Part shown: in pieces, positions 1 through 9,484 of the stretch
Layout: the number at the start of each line of letters is the position of its first letter
Numbering within the stretch: position 1 is the first letter of the stretch
Source of the DNA: Allobosea sp.
GTDB taxonomy: Bacteria; Pseudomonadota; Alphaproteobacteria; Rhizobiales; Beijerinckiaceae
Direction of reading: 5' to 3'
Length of the DNA stretch: 64,000 nucleotides
Assembly (NCBI GenBank): GCA_024231975.1
Contig: JAAEQB010000065.1
Span: 67,885-131,884 of the forward strand
Notes under the pieces: generated by a model
Told to the model about the DNA's origin: nothing
Database searches by the model: none
What the model saw: only the letters and a program-made list of their open reading frames with translations
Made by a program: the position numbers and the translations under genes

Positions 1-1052
1 TCACCGACGTGCTGACGCCGATCAAGGACCAGATCCAGCCGCAGGCGCTGGCGACCACCTTCCTGATGAATGACAAGACCAAGAAGAAGGCCTACTACGC
101 CTTCCCGGTCCAGCAGCAGATGATGCACATCACCTACTGGAAGGACATGCTGGAAGAGGCCGGCTTCAAGGAAAGCGACATCCCGAAGGGCTGGGACGGC
201 TATTGGGACTTCTGGTGCGACAAGGTCCAGGGCGCACTGCGCGCCAAGGGCAAGCGCATCTATGCCGTCGGCCATCCGATGGGCGTCGCCGCCTCCGACA
301 CCTTCTATTCCTTCCTGACCTTCGCTAACGCCTTCAACGCCAAGATCGTCGACGAGAACGGCAAGATCGTGCTCGACGAGCCGGCCAACAAGGCGGCGAT
401 GGTCAAGGCCGTCAAGGACTATTCCAATATCGCCCAGCGCGGCTGCACGCCGCCTTCCTCGGTGAACTGGCTCGACCCCGACAACAACGTCGCCTTCCAC
501 AACCGCACGACGGTGCTGACCCACAACGCCACGATTTCGATCGCGGCCAAGCATCTCGACGACATGAACAATCCGGCCCTGACGCAGGAGCAGCGCGACC
601 AGGCCAAGAAGAATTATTACGACAATATCCGCACGGCCGAGTTCCCGAACAAGCCGGACGGCTCGCCGATGACCAACCTCGCCGCGGTCAAGACCGCCGT
701 CGTCTTCGCCGACGGCAAGAACAAGAAGCGCGGCAAGGAGTTCATGGCCTTCATGATGAAGGACGAGAACCTGCGTCCCTTCGTCGAGGGGTCGGTCGGC
801 CGTTGGTTCCCGACGACGATCGAGGCCGCCAAGGCGCCGTTCTGGACGGGCGAGGATCCGCACCGCAAGATCGTCTACAAGCAGTACACGGACGGCACCG
901 TGCCGTTCCAGTTCGTCTACAACTACAAGTTCACCACGGTGAACGCCGAGAACGTCTGGGCCAAGGCGGTCAACCGCGTCGTCCAGGACAAGATCTCGCC
1001 CGAGCAGGCGGTCGACGAGATGATCGCTCGCATCAAGCAGATCGCCGGCTGA
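1..1052 (+). CDS. Sugar ABC transporter substrate-binding protein (5' end outside window)
   Basis: C-terminal ~350 residues of a periplasmic solute-binding protein of the family 1 (MalE/UgpB-like) type; the reading frame is open to the first base, so the signal peptide and N-terminal lobe lie upstream of the window. Visible family traits are the aromatic-rich YWKDMLEEAGF segment and a conserved C-terminal helix region ending KISPEQAVDEMIARIKQ. It delivers a sugar or polyol to the membrane permeases encoded directly downstream at 1152 and 2039. Substrate cannot be read from sequence; the transaldolase that follows suggests a carbohydrate. No ATPase subunit is in view and it may lie upstream. 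Confidence 0.85.
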   Translation, partial: TDVLTPIKDQIQPQALATTFLMNDKTKKKAYYAFPVQQQMMHITYWKDMLEEAGFKESDIPKGWDGYWDFWCDKVQGALRAKGKRIYAVGHPMGVAASDTFYSFLTFANAFNAKIVDENGKIVLDEPANKAAMVKAVKDYSNIAQRGCTPPSSVNWLDPDNNVAFHNRTTVLTHNATISIAAKHLDDMNNPALTQEQRDQAKKNYYDNIRTAEFPNKPDGSPMTNLAAVKTAVVFADGKNKKRGKEFMAFMMKDENLRPFVEGSVGRWFPTTIEAAKAPFWTGEDPHRKIVYKQYTDGTVPFQFVYNYKFTTVNAENVWAKAVNRVVQDKISPEQAVDEMIARIKQIAG

Positions 1053-1078
1053 CGCCGGCTAACGCGAGCCGACAGGCA

Positions 1079-1112
1079 CGTCATCCCGCGGCGCATGCGC
1101 CGCGGGATGACG
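1079..1112. repeat. Perfect inverted repeat between binding-protein and permease genes
   Basis: Two complementary 16-base arms (CGTCATCCCGCGGCGC and its complement) meet around a 2-base centre in the 99-base gap after the binding protein gene. Stable hairpins at this place in sugar ABC operons commonly protect the upstream mRNA and reduce readthrough, giving more binding protein than permease. There is no T-run, so it is not a clear terminator. It may also be a copy of a dispersed extragenic palindrome; CGTCATCCCG-like arms are typical of such repeats. Confidence 0.6.
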
Positions 1113-1151
1113 GCTCGTCTCCGCTGACGGGGCGTATCGAGGGAGAACAAG

Positions 1152-2039
1152 ATGACCACCACGGCGATGGCACCCCCCACGACCATCTCAGGCGACGCCA
1201 CCTCCGGGCAGGCGCGCGACCGCGTCCTCTGGGGCGTGCTCATGCTCGCGCCCTATCTCCTCGTCTTCGCGGTGATGGTGGTCTATCCCGTCGCCTACGG
1301 CCTCTGGCTCGGCCTCAACTGGCAGTCCTACAAGGCGCTCTTCGCCGACCCGATCTTCATCCGCACGATGGTCAACACCGTCGTCTTCCTGTTCATCGCG
1401 GTGAACCTGAAGTTCATCATCGCGATGATGCTGTCGGGCTTCTTCGTCCAGCAGCGTGCCTGGGTCCGCATCATCCTGGTGCTGTTCATCCTGCCCTGGG
1501 CGGTGCCGTCGATCCCGACCATCCTGTCCTTCCGGATCATGCTCAACCCTGAGAATGGCATGATCAACCAGCAGCTCTTCCAGTGGTTCGGCATCGTCGA
1601 GGGCCCGGGCTGGCTGACCGATCCGACTCTGGCTTTCGCCAGCTCGATCGTCGTCCACATCTGGAAGTCGCTGCCGTTCTGGACGCTGATCCTCGTCACC
1701 GGCCGTCTCGCCATCGCAGCCGACCTTTATGAGGCAGCCAGCGTCGACGGCGCCAACAAATGGCAGCAGTTCCGCTTCATCACCTGGCCGTCGCTGGCGA
1801 CGCTCTACGTCACCTCGACGCTGCTCTCGATGATCTGGACGCTCGGCGACTTCAACAGCGTCTACCTGCTCACCGGCGGCGGCCCGGGCGACCTCAACCA
1901 TGTGCTGGCGACGCTCGGCATCCGCTATATGCGCAACAACAATCTCGACCTCGGCATCGCCTCGATCATCTGCGCGATGCCGCTGATCCTGCCCATGGTC
2001 TGGTTCATGGTGAAGCGCCTCTCGAAGGGAGCCGAGTGA
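1152..2039 (+). CDS. Sugar ABC transporter permease (MalF/UgpA type)
   Basis: A 295-residue inner-membrane permease with about six hydrophobic segments, the first at residues ~25-50 (LMLAPYLLVFAVMVVYPVAYG). The EAA loop that contacts the ATPase is visible as YEAASVDGANKWQQF near residue 198. The start ATG follows a good ribosome site (GAGGGAGAACAAG). The stop overlaps the start of the next permease by one base, so the two subunits are translationally coupled and presumably form a heterodimer. Confidence 0.9.
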   Translation: MTTTAMAPPTTISGDATSGQARDRVLWGVLMLAPYLLVFAVMVVYPVAYGLWLGLNWQSYKALFADPIFIRTMVNTVVFLFIAVNLKFIIAMMLSGFFVQQRAWVRIILVLFILPWAVPSIPTILSFRIMLNPENGMINQQLFQWFGIVEGPGWLTDPTLAFASSIVVHIWKSLPFWTLILVTGRLAIAADLYEAASVDGANKWQQFRFITWPSLATLYVTSTLLSMIWTLGDFNSVYLLTGGGPGDLNHVLATLGIRYMRNNNLDLGIASIICAMPLILPMVWFMVKRLSKGAE

Positions 2040-2875
2040 TGAAAAAGGTTCTCGACGAGGGCAAGCTGATCCTGATCGCCATTCCCGTGCTGATCTGGAC
2101 GCTGCTGCCGATCTACCACCTCTTCGTCCTATCGATCTCGACGCAGGAATCGATGCTCGCCGGCAAGCTCTGGCCGGAGAAGCCGACGCTGCAGAACTTC
2201 CAGATCGTCTTCAACCAGCAGCACTACTATCTGACGAACTTCTGGGTTCAGCTGTTCAACAGCTTCCTGATCGCGATTGCGACCGGGCTGATCACCCTGT
2301 TCATCGCGACCTGCGCCGCCTTCGCGATCTCGCGGCTGAAGGCGCCGGGCGGCCGCTCGATCATGAATTTCGCCCTGGCGACCTACCTGATCCCGGCCGC
2401 CTTCCTCGCCATCCCCATGTACAAGGCGATGGGCACCTTCGGTTTGCTCAATACCCGCGTCGCGCTGATCCTCGCCATGGTGGCGCTGGCTTCGCCCTAC
2501 GCGATCTGGGTGCTCAAGCAGGCCTCGGACAAGCTGCCGAAGGAGCTCGACGAGGCCGCCATCATGGATGGCGCCAACTCGCTGCAACTCTTCCGGCTGG
2601 TCTATCTGCCGCTGATGAAGCCTTCCATGGTGGTGATCGGCATCTACGCGCTGCTGCTCGCCTGGAACGAGTATCTCTACGCCTTCCTGCTGCTCTCCAG
2701 CGAGAAGGCCGTGCCGCTCGCCGTCGGCCTTGGCCTCTTCCTCTCGGCCGACGATGCGCCCTGGAATCTCCTGATGACGGCCGGCCTGATCTACGCCATT
2801 CCGCCGGCGGTGATCTATTACGGCTTCCGCAAGAACATGGTCTCCGGCCTGACCGCCGGCGCGGTGAAGAGCTGA
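2039..2875 (+). CDS. Sugar ABC transporter permease (MalG/UgpE type)
   Basis: A 278-residue permease, partner of the preceding gene. The ATG at 2039 overlaps the upstream stop (TGATG), so I reject the longer open frame that starts inside the upstream gene. The EAA motif is DEAAIMDGANSLQLF near residue 175, and the protein ends in the family-typical short tail (VSGLTAGAVKS). It forms the transmembrane channel with the 1152-2039 protein. Confidence 0.9.
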   Translation: MKKVLDEGKLILIAIPVLIWTLLPIYHLFVLSISTQESMLAGKLWPEKPTLQNFQIVFNQQHYYLTNFWVQLFNSFLIAIATGLITLFIATCAAFAISRLKAPGGRSIMNFALATYLIPAAFLAIPMYKAMGTFGLLNTRVALILAMVALASPYAIWVLKQASDKLPKELDEAAIMDGANSLQLFRLVYLPLMKPSMVVIGIYALLLAWNEYLYAFLLLSSEKAVPLAVGLGLFLSADDAPWNLLMTAGLIYAIPPAVIYYGFRKNMVSGLTAGAVKS

Positions 2876-3001
2876 CGAGGGCATCGACGGACGACCCGGC
2901 CGGAGCTGATGCAGGGCCGGGTTGCTTCGCTTTCGCTCGCAATGACGGTCGCCAGGCCTCATATTGGCGGCAGGACCGATAGAACCCTTACGGATGACGT
3001 G

Positions 3002-3985
3002 ATGACCGCCTCAAAGCTCGACCAGCTCCGCGCCATGACCACCGTCGTCGCCGACACCGGCGACATCGAGGCCGTGCGCCGCCTCAAGCCCGTCGACTGC
3101 ACCACCAATCCGACGCTGCTGCTCAAGGCGGTGGAGACGCCGGCCTATGCTGCGCTCGTCGAGGAGGCGATTGCCTGGGGCAAGCGTCAGGGCGGGACGG
3201 GCGCGGTCGAGGCGGTCTGCGACCGGCTCGCCGTCACCTTCGGCACTGAGCTGACCAAGATCGTTCCCGGCCGGGTCTCGACCGAGGTCGACGCCGATCT
3301 CTCCTTCGACACGGAGGCGACCCTCGCCAAGGCGCGCGCCATCATCGCCGCCTACAAGGAACGCGGCGTCGGGCGCGAGCGCATCCTGATCAAGATCGCC
3401 TCGACCTGGGAGGGCCTCCAGGCTGCTCGCGTCCTGCAGGCCGAGGGCATCGACTGCAATTTGACCCTGCTCTTCGCCTTGCCGCAGGCGGTTGCGGCCG
3501 CCGATGCCAAGGCCTTCCTGATCTCGCCCTTCGTCGGCCGCATCCTCGACTGGCACGTCAAGGCCGGCGGCGGTCCCTACACTGCCGAGACCGATCCCGG
3601 CGTGGTCTCGGTGAAGAGCATCTACGCCTACTACAAGGCGTTCGGGATCAAGACCGTGGTCATGGGAGCCTCCTTCCGCAACACCGGCGAGATCGAGGCG
3701 TTGGCTGGCTGCGACCGGCTGACGATTGGCCCCGGCCTGCTCGATGAACTGGCCGCGGCCACCGGCGATCTGCCACGCAGGCTCTCGCCGGCGGCTTCGC
3801 CGCAAGTCGCGTCCCCTGACGGCGCAAAGAAGATCACGCTCGATGAGAAGGCCTTCCGCTTCGCCATGAACGAGGATGCCATGGCGACGGAAAAACTCGC
3901 CGAGGGCATTCGCGGCTTCGTCAAGGATCTGCGCAGCCTGCGCAAGCTCGTCGCTGCCAAGCTCGACGAGGCCAAGGCGGCGTGA
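3002..3985 (+). CDS. tal: Transaldolase
   Basis: A 327-residue class I transaldolase of the E. coli TalB length class. It moves a dihydroxyacetone unit between sugar phosphates in the non-oxidative pentose phosphate pathway in the cytoplasm. Visible are the N-terminal DCTTNPTLLLKA strand, the Schiff-base lysine in ILIKIASTWEG, and the conserved NLTLLFALPQA and SPFVGRILDW segments. Start ATG at 3002 gives the family N-terminus (MTASKLDQLRAMT). Its position after sugar permeases suggests it serves metabolism of the imported sugar. The stop overlaps the next start (GTGA). Confidence 0.92.
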   Translation: MTASKLDQLRAMTTVVADTGDIEAVRRLKPVDCTTNPTLLLKAVETPAYAALVEEAIAWGKRQGGTGAVEAVCDRLAVTFGTELTKIVPGRVSTEVDADLSFDTEATLAKARAIIAAYKERGVGRERILIKIASTWEGLQAARVLQAEGIDCNLTLLFALPQAVAAADAKAFLISPFVGRILDWHVKAGGGPYTAETDPGVVSVKSIYAYYKAFGIKTVVMGASFRNTGEIEALAGCDRLTIGPGLLDELAAATGDLPRRLSPAASPQVASPDGAKKITLDEKAFRFAMNEDAMATEKLAEGIRGFVKDLRSLRKLVAAKLDEAKAA

Positions 3986-4697
3986 GCCCATCTGCCTCCG
4001 CGAAGGTTGCCGTCGTCACCGGCGGGGCCAAGGGCATCGGCCGGGCTGTCTCGAGCGGCTGGCGCTGGACGGCTTCGTCCCCGTCGTCTGGGATCTCAGG
4101 GAAGGCGAGGGCGGTCACGTCTTCGTCGCCTGCGATGTCACCGACGAAGGGCAGGTCGCCGCCGCGCTTGAGCGCACCGAGCGCGAGCACGGCCCGGTCG
4201 CGGTGCTCGTGAACAATGCCGGACTGACCGGCCCCTCGACCACGATCGCCGAGACGCCGCTGGCGCAATGGCAGGCGATTCAGGCGGTCAACCTGACCGG
4301 CACTTTCCTCTGCTCGCGTGCGGCGGCCGCAGCGCTGGTGCCGCGCGGTTATGGCCGCATCGTCAACATCGCCTCGCTCGCCGGCAAGGAGGGGACGCCG
4401 ACGCTCTCGGCTTATAGCGCTGCCAAGGCCGGTGTGATCGCGCTGACCAAGGCCCATGGCAAGGAACTCGCTGGCACCGGCGTGCTGGTCAATGCCGTGG
4501 CTCCGGCTGCGATCGAGACCGAATTGCTGCAGCAGATGAGCGTGGAAACCGTCGACACGATGATCGGCAAGAGCCCGCTGAAGCGGCTCGGTACGGTCGA
4601 CGAACTGGCGGAGCTGGTTGCCTGGCTCGCCAGCGAGAAGTGCAGTTTCTCCACCGGGGCCGTTTTCGATCTCTCGGGTGGCCGCGCGACCTACTGA
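3982..4697 (+). pseudogene. SDR-family oxidoreductase with a frameshift
   Basis: Short-chain dehydrogenase split between two frames. The GTG at 3982 begins AKVAVVTGGAKGIGRAV, the TGxxxGxG NAD(P)-binding motif; from about 4050 the homology continues in the next frame (RLALDGFVPVVWDL, then NNAG, the active-site YSAAK with upstream serine in NIASLAG, and SGG near the end). Restoring one G so that CTCGAG reads CTCGGAG rejoins the frames. The protein would be about 238 residues, a normal SDR length. Everything after the shift is intact, so this is either a recent mutation or a sequencing error. Closest functional type would be acetoacetyl-CoA reductase-like or a sugar dehydrogenase; substrate unknown. 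Confidence 0.8.
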
Positions 4698-5212
4698 GCC
4701 TGCGCGGTGGCGTTCGGATCGACCTTCGTCTGCATCACCGGGACGACTGGGGCGGTGGCCGACGGCGTGAAATAGGCCCGACCGCGCGCCGCCGCTGCTT
4801 CGAGCGTCTGCTGCTGGGCTTTCGGCAGCCGCCTGGTGTCTTCGAGCGCGGTGAAGTCGCTGCTGGCATGGTCCGAGGAGCGTTGCCCGTCGAAGACGAC
4901 GATCCCGCTGCGGGTGACGACGATATCGCCCTTCCGCAGCGTCGGATCGCGCAGATACCAATAGCTGTCGCTGCCCGGGTCGAGCTTGACAGCAGGCTCC
5001 GCCGGCTTCGTGCTGGCCTGCCGGGGCTTGCTGGGTTTCGGCTTGATCGCGGGCCCCTCAGGAATGCCGATCGCCGCCGGCGGGGTCGGGTTGCCGAAGA
5101 TCGCCCGGGTGAGATCGTCTAGGAAGCCGGCAGCCTGTGCCTGTGCCTGTGGCGCCATGGCGAGGCCGAAGCTGCCGGCAACGCCGAGCGCCAGGATCAT
5201 CCGTCGTGTCAT
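4691..5212 (-). CDS. Secreted protein of unknown function
   Basis: A 173-residue protein with a clear signal peptide (MTRRMILALGVAGSFGLAMAPQAQAQA, cleavage after AQA near residue 26). The mature part has a proline/lysine-rich linker at residues ~45-70 and then a compact region with YWYLRDPTLRKGDIVVTRSGIVVFDG. This resembles the region of small rhizobial exported proteins in which a 'GDIVVT..G..VF.G' strand pair recurs, but I cannot assign a function. It converges with the SDR gene, overlapping its end by 7 bases. Confidence 0.65.
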   Translation of the reverse strand: MTRRMILALGVAGSFGLAMAPQAQAQAAGFLDDLTRAIFGNPTPPAAIGIPEGPAIKPKPSKPRQASTKPAEPAVKLDPGSDSYWYLRDPTLRKGDIVVTRSGIVVFDGQRSSDHASSDFTALEDTRRLPKAQQQTLEAAAARGRAYFTPSATAPVVPVMQTKVDPNATAQAQ

Positions 5213-5459
5213 GGCCGAACCTCCTGTTCGTGCATCGCCCGGTTGCGTCGCGCTTGTTCCTGTCAGCGCCGCAATCGACAGATCAGGCGCCAGCTCCTCT
5301 CAAACGAAGCACGAGCGGGAAAGTTCGATCGGTTGGTTGCAGCATCATTGCAGCGGGCTCGGTTCCGGCCGCCGCGTACACGATTGCGCGCGTGCTCTGG
5401 CGAGGGGGGGCGTGCGGGTCTAGACATCCGTTCTCATCCAAGCAGGCTGGCCCGGTGTC

Positions 5460-6032
5460 ATGACGATCCGTTCGTTTCTCGCGCCGCTTCTCTGTCTCTC
5501 CACCGCCCTCGCGACCGTGGCGTCGGCCGAGCCATCAGGCGCGCTTCGGCAGGGCTCCGGCGAGGTCTCCTTCACCGCGAAGCGCTTCGGCGTGCCGACG
5601 GCGTCGGGTATTTTTGACCATGTCGACGGTGCCATCGCCCTCGATTTCGACCATCCCGAGCGCAGTCGCATCAGGATGACGATCGAAACCACCTCGCTCC
5701 ACACTGGGACCGCTCTGGTCGACGGCTTCATCAAGGGCGAGAGCATGCTCGATGTCGGCCATTACCCGACGGCGAGCTTCGTGTCGGAGCAGGTCAGCCG
5801 CGTCGATACACGCAGTCTTGCGATCCGCGGCCGCTTGACGATCCGTGGCACCACGCAGCCGGTCGATGTCAGTGCGGTCGTCGAGCGCGATCCTGCGGGA
5901 TTGCACCCCGGCGAACGGCTGCCATTCCGCGCGACCGCGGCCTTCTCGCGCAACGCCTTCGCCATCGGGCGCGACGTCAATGTCGTGGACGATCAGGTCG
6001 ATCTGGCGATCCGCGGCGAGGTCCTGCGCTGA
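5460..6032 (+). CDS. YceI family periplasmic protein
   Basis: A 190-residue protein with an N-terminal signal peptide (cleavage near VASA-EP, residue ~22) and the YceI lipocalin-like fold: GEVSFTAKRFGVPTASGIFD, a central strand with GESMLDVGHYPTASFVS, and RGRLTIRGTTQPVDV. YceI proteins bind polyprenoid or amphiphilic ligands in the periplasm. It is followed at 6071 by a cytochrome b561, a very common pairing that suggests a ubiquinone- or isoprenoid-linked role. Confidence 0.88.
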   Translation: MTIRSFLAPLLCLSTALATVASAEPSGALRQGSGEVSFTAKRFGVPTASGIFDHVDGAIALDFDHPERSRIRMTIETTSLHTGTALVDGFIKGESMLDVGHYPTASFVSEQVSRVDTRSLAIRGRLTIRGTTQPVDVSAVVERDPAGLHPGERLPFRATAAFSRNAFAIGRDVNVVDDQVDLAIRGEVLR

Positions 6033-6070
6033 ACAGCTGATGTCGTGACAGGTGAAGGCTCGGATCTGCG

Positions 6071-6625
6071 ATGCGCCCGAGACGCTGGCATCCCCTGATC
6101 ATCGCCTTGCACTGGCTGACGCTGGGGCTGATCGTCGTGCAGTTCGGGCTCGCACGAGTGATGCGCGACGAGACGCGCGACGTGATCAGCCGCTTTCCGC
6201 TCTACCAATGGCACAAATCCATCGGGCTCACTGTCGCGGCGCTCGTCTTCCTGCGCCTCCTGTTGCGGCTGGCCCTGCCGGAGCCGCAGTCACTCGCCCT
6301 GCCGGCTTGGCAGGCGCTCGCCGCGGCAAGCGTCCGGGCTGGGCTCTATCTTTGCCTACTCGCGCTGCCGCTGACCGGCCTGCTGATAGTCTCGGCCGCG
6401 CCGATCCAGATCCCGACGCTGTTCTATGGCTGGATCGCCGTGCCGCATCCGATCGGCCCGGACAAGGCGATCTACGAGGCGATGCTACGCCTGCACGAGG
6501 CGCTCTTCACCGCGCTGGCCACGCTCGCCGCGATCCACGCCGGCGCGGCCCTGTTCCATCAGTTCGTGCTGAAGGACGGGTTGATGCGCCGGATCTGGTT
6601 CGGTCGCGATCAGCCCTTGCCCTGA
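6071..6625 (+). CDS. Cytochrome b561 family protein
   Basis: A 184-residue membrane protein with four hydrophobic helices. Candidate haem histidines are in helix 1 (IIALHWLTL, residue ~14), at residue ~45 (YQWHKSIG), and in helix 4 (AAIHAGAALFHQF, residues ~150-158). The family transfers electrons in the inner membrane, typically oxidising ubiquinol. It lies 38 bases after the YceI gene, so the two are probably co-transcribed. Its 3' end overlaps the convergent TPP-enzyme gene by 16 bases. Confidence 0.87.
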   Translation: MRPRRWHPLIIALHWLTLGLIVVQFGLARVMRDETRDVISRFPLYQWHKSIGLTVAALVFLRLLLRLALPEPQSLALPAWQALAAASVRAGLYLCLLALPLTGLLIVSAAPIQIPTLFYGWIAVPHPIGPDKAIYEAMLRLHEALFTALATLAAIHAGAALFHQFVLKDGLMRRIWFGRDQPLP

Positions 6626-8286
6626 GCCTCCAGCGCCTCGGCACGGATGGTCGAGAGCGACTTCGCCGGGGTGATCGCCTCGGGATCGAGCAGGCAATGG
6701 ATGATCGCCGGCTTGCCGCTGGCGACGGCGCGTTCGAAGGCCGGAGCGAATTCCTCGGTGGTCTCGACCCGCTCGCCATGGCCGCCGAAGGCCTTGGCGT
6801 AAGCCGCGAAGTCGGGGTTCTTCAGCGTCGTCGCCGAGACCCGGCCGGGATAATGCTTTTCCTGGTGCATGCGGATCGTGCCGTACATGCCGTTGTCGAC
6901 GACGATGACGATCACTGGCAGGTCGTATTGCACCGCCGTCGCGAAATCCTGGCCGTTCATCAGGAAGCAGCCATCGCCGGCGAAGGCGATCACCGTCCGG
7001 TCAGGGAAGATCCGCTTGGCGCCGATCGCCGCTGGCACGCCATAGCCCATCGAGCCCGAGGTCGGCGCGAGCTGCGTCGCGAACTTGGTGAAGCGGTGGA
7101 AGCGATGCACCCAGGTCGCGTAATTGCCGGCGCCGTTGCACATGATCGCGTCGGCCGGGATGTTGCGGCGCAGCCAGGTCACCATCTCGCCGGGATGGAA
7201 CTTGCCGGGCACCGGCGCCGGCTGCTCGCTCCAGGCGAGATAGGCGTCATGCGCCTCGGCGGCCGCGCCAGCCCACGGGATCACCTGCGGCGGATGCACC
7301 GTCTCGAGCGCGGCGCAGAAGGCGGTCGGCGAGGCGTTGATCGCCAGCTCCGGCCGGTAGACGCGGCCGAGCTCTTCCGCATCGGGATGGACATGCACCA
7401 GCGGCCGGCCCGGATTGGGGATGCCGAACAGCGTGTAGGACTGGCTCGGCATCTCCGAGAGACGTCCGCCGACCAGCAGCACGAGGTCGCTGTCCTGGAT
7501 GCGCTTCAACAGCTTCGGATTGGGCCCGATGCCGAGATCCCCGGCGAAATTCGGGTGGTCGGCCGGGAAGATCATCTGCCGGCGGAACGAGACCGCGACC
7601 GGCAGGTCGAAGCGCTCGGCGAAGCGCTGGAAGCGCGCGATCGCCTGCGGGTCCCAGCGCGAACCGCCGAGGATGGCGATCGGTGCCTTCGCCGCCCAGA
7701 GCCGCTTCTGCAGGTCGATGGTCTGCGAGAGCGAGGGGTGCGTTTCGGTGACCTGGTAGGGCGCTGCATCCGGCACGTCGGCGAGGTCGGTCAGCACGTC
7801 CTCAGGCAGCGCGATCACCACCGGGCCGGGGCGGCCGGCGGTCGCGACATGGAAGGCGCGGCTGATGATCTCGGGGATGCGCGCGGCATCGTCGATCTCG
7901 GTCGCCCATTTCGTCATCGTGCCGAAGACGGCGCGGTAGTCGAGCTCCTGGAAAGCCTCGCGCTCGCGCATGCCGCGCTCGATCTGGCCGACGAACAGGA
8001 TCATCGGCGTCGAATCCTGGTCGGCGATATGGATGCCTGGCGAGGCATTGGTCGCGCCGGGGCCGCGCGTCACGAAGCAGATGCCGGGCTTGCCGGTGAG
8101 CTTGCCGGCGGCCTCCGCCATCATCGCCGCGCCGCCCTCGGCCCGGCAGATGGTGACCTTCATCTCGGCGTCGTGCAGCGCGTCGAGCACGGCAAGATAG
8201 CTCTCGCCCGGCACGCAGAAGGCGTCGGTCGCGCCGTGGATCAGGAGTTGGTCGACGAGGATCTGCCCGCCAGTGCGCTCAGCCAT
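6610..8286 (-). CDS. Thiamine pyrophosphate-dependent enzyme, acetolactate synthase-like
   Basis: A 558-residue enzyme with the three-domain POX/ALS layout: N-terminal pyrimidine-binding domain with the catalytic glutamate in ICRAEGGAAMMA (residue ~50), a central domain at ~190-320, and a C-terminal TPP-binding domain with the GDG(C)FLMNGQD motif. It is not a clear biosynthetic IlvB (no adjacent ilvH, divergent sequence) and does not match oxalyl-CoA decarboxylase motifs. Start overlaps the stop of the CoA-transferase gene by 8 bases, so the two are coupled and may act on the same 2-oxoacid/CoA intermediate. Exact reaction unknown. Confidence 0.85.
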   Translation of the reverse strand: MAERTGGQILVDQLLIHGATDAFCVPGESYLAVLDALHDAEMKVTICRAEGGAAMMAEAAGKLTGKPGICFVTRGPGATNASPGIHIADQDSTPMILFVGQIERGMREREAFQELDYRAVFGTMTKWATEIDDAARIPEIISRAFHVATAGRPGPVVIALPEDVLTDLADVPDAAPYQVTETHPSLSQTIDLQKRLWAAKAPIAILGGSRWDPQAIARFQRFAERFDLPVAVSFRRQMIFPADHPNFAGDLGIGPNPKLLKRIQDSDLVLLVGGRLSEMPSQSYTLFGIPNPGRPLVHVHPDAEELGRVYRPELAINASPTAFCAALETVHPPQVIPWAGAAAEAHDAYLAWSEQPAPVPGKFHPGEMVTWLRRNIPADAIMCNGAGNYATWVHRFHRFTKFATQLAPTSGSMGYGVPAAIGAKRIFPDRTVIAFAGDGCFLMNGQDFATAVQYDLPVIVIVVDNGMYGTIRMHQEKHYPGRVSATTLKNPDFAAYAKAFGGHGERVETTEEFAPAFERAVASGKPAIIHCLLDPEAITPAKSLSTIRAEALEAQGKG

Positions 8287-9469
8287 TGTGCGGCCCTCCC
8301 CAGGCCGGGTCGTTCAGGATCTCGTCGGCATGCTCGCCGAGGCGTGGGCTCGGCCGGCTCGCGACCTGCCTGATGCCGTCGAGCACGATCGGCGAGGCGA
8401 CCGTCGGGGTCGTGCCGGCCTTGGCCGCCGGGTTTGGCAGGTCGACGCGCACGCCGCGGGCTTGAACCTGCGGGTCGGCGAAGACCTCCTCGATCGTGTT
8501 GATCGGGCCGGCCGGCACGCCGACCGCCTCCAGCTTCGCCAAGAGGTCGAGCTTGGCAAAGCGGCCGGTCAGCGCGTTGAGCCGCGCGGTGAGCGCTACG
8601 CGGTTGGCGACGCGCGAGCGGTTGTCGACGTAGTCGGGCTCAGCTGCGAAGCCGGCATCGCCGACCGCCTCGCAGAGCTTGCGCCACTGCCCGTCATTGC
8701 CGGTGGCGATGATGATGTGTCCGTCCGCCACCGGGAAGACGTCATAGGGGACGATGTTGGGATGGGCATTGCCGAGGCGCGAGGGCGCCTTGCCGGAGGT
8801 GAGATAGTTCATCGCCTGGTTGCCGAGCACCGCGACCTGCGCGTCGAGCAGCGCCATGTCGAGGACAGCGCCTTCGCCGGTGGCATCGCGCCGGCGCAGC
8901 GCCGCGAGGATGCCGGTGGTGGCATAGAGGCCGGTATAGATGTCGGCCACGGCATAGCCCGCCTTCATCGGTGCGCCCTGGGGCTCGCCGGTGACCGACA
9001 TCGGCCCGCCCATGCCCTGGACCAGGAAGTCGTAGCCGGCGCGCGGTGCATAAGGGCCGTCCTGGCCGAAGCCGGTGACCGAGCAATAGATCAATCGCGG
9101 ATAGGCCTTGCGCATCGAGGCCGCGTCGAGCCCGTATTTGACGAGCCCGCCGACCTTGAAGTTCTCGATCACCACATCGGCATGGGACGCGAGGCGGTGC
9201 ACCAGCGCCTGGCCCTCAGCCGTGCGAAAATCGGCCGTGATCGAGCGCTTGCCGCGATTGGCCGAGTGGAAATAGGCGGCCGAGAGATGTTCGTCGCCCG
9301 CGCCCTCGACGAAGGGTGGGCCCCATTTGCGGGTGTCGTCGCCCTCCGGCGCCTCGACCTTGACGACATCGGCGCCGAGATCGGCGAGGAGCTGGCCGAT
9401 CCAGGGCCCGGCAAGGATGCGCGCCAGTTCAAGGACGCGCAGGCCGGCGAGGGGAGGGGCTGAAGTCAT
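8279..9469 (-). CDS. CaiB/BaiF (class III) CoA-transferase
   Basis: A 396-residue class III CoA-transferase. The N-terminus LAGLRVLELARILAGPW and the catalytic aspartate region GYDFLVQGMGGPMSVTGEP are characteristic. I choose the ATG at 9469 because it gives this standard N-terminus; an upstream in-frame start would add 18 residues read from a palindromic repeat. With the glutaryl-CoA dehydrogenase gene just upstream it is plausibly a glutarate CoA-transferase (SUGCT-like), moving CoA from succinyl-CoA to glutarate. That assignment rests on context and needs an assay. Confidence 0.88.
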   Translation of the reverse strand: MTSAPPLAGLRVLELARILAGPWIGQLLADLGADVVKVEAPEGDDTRKWGPPFVEGAGDEHLSAAYFHSANRGKRSITADFRTAEGQALVHRLASHADVVIENFKVGGLVKYGLDAASMRKAYPRLIYCSVTGFGQDGPYAPRAGYDFLVQGMGGPMSVTGEPQGAPMKAGYAVADIYTGLYATTGILAALRRRDATGEGAVLDMALLDAQVAVLGNQAMNYLTSGKAPSRLGNAHPNIVPYDVFPVADGHIIIATGNDGQWRKLCEAVGDAGFAAEPDYVDNRSRVANRVALTARLNALTGRFAKLDLLAKLEAVGVPAGPINTIEEVFADPQVQARGVRVDLPNPAAKAGTTPTVASPIVLDGIRQVASRPSPRLGEHADEILNDPAWGGPHNG

Positions 9470-9484
9470 ATTGGAATCCACGCC

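Noticed and set aside
6052..8373. Open frame of 773 codons on the plus strand
   Set aside because: It runs out of frame through the cytochrome b561 gene and antisense through the TPP enzyme; both real genes have intact family motifs.
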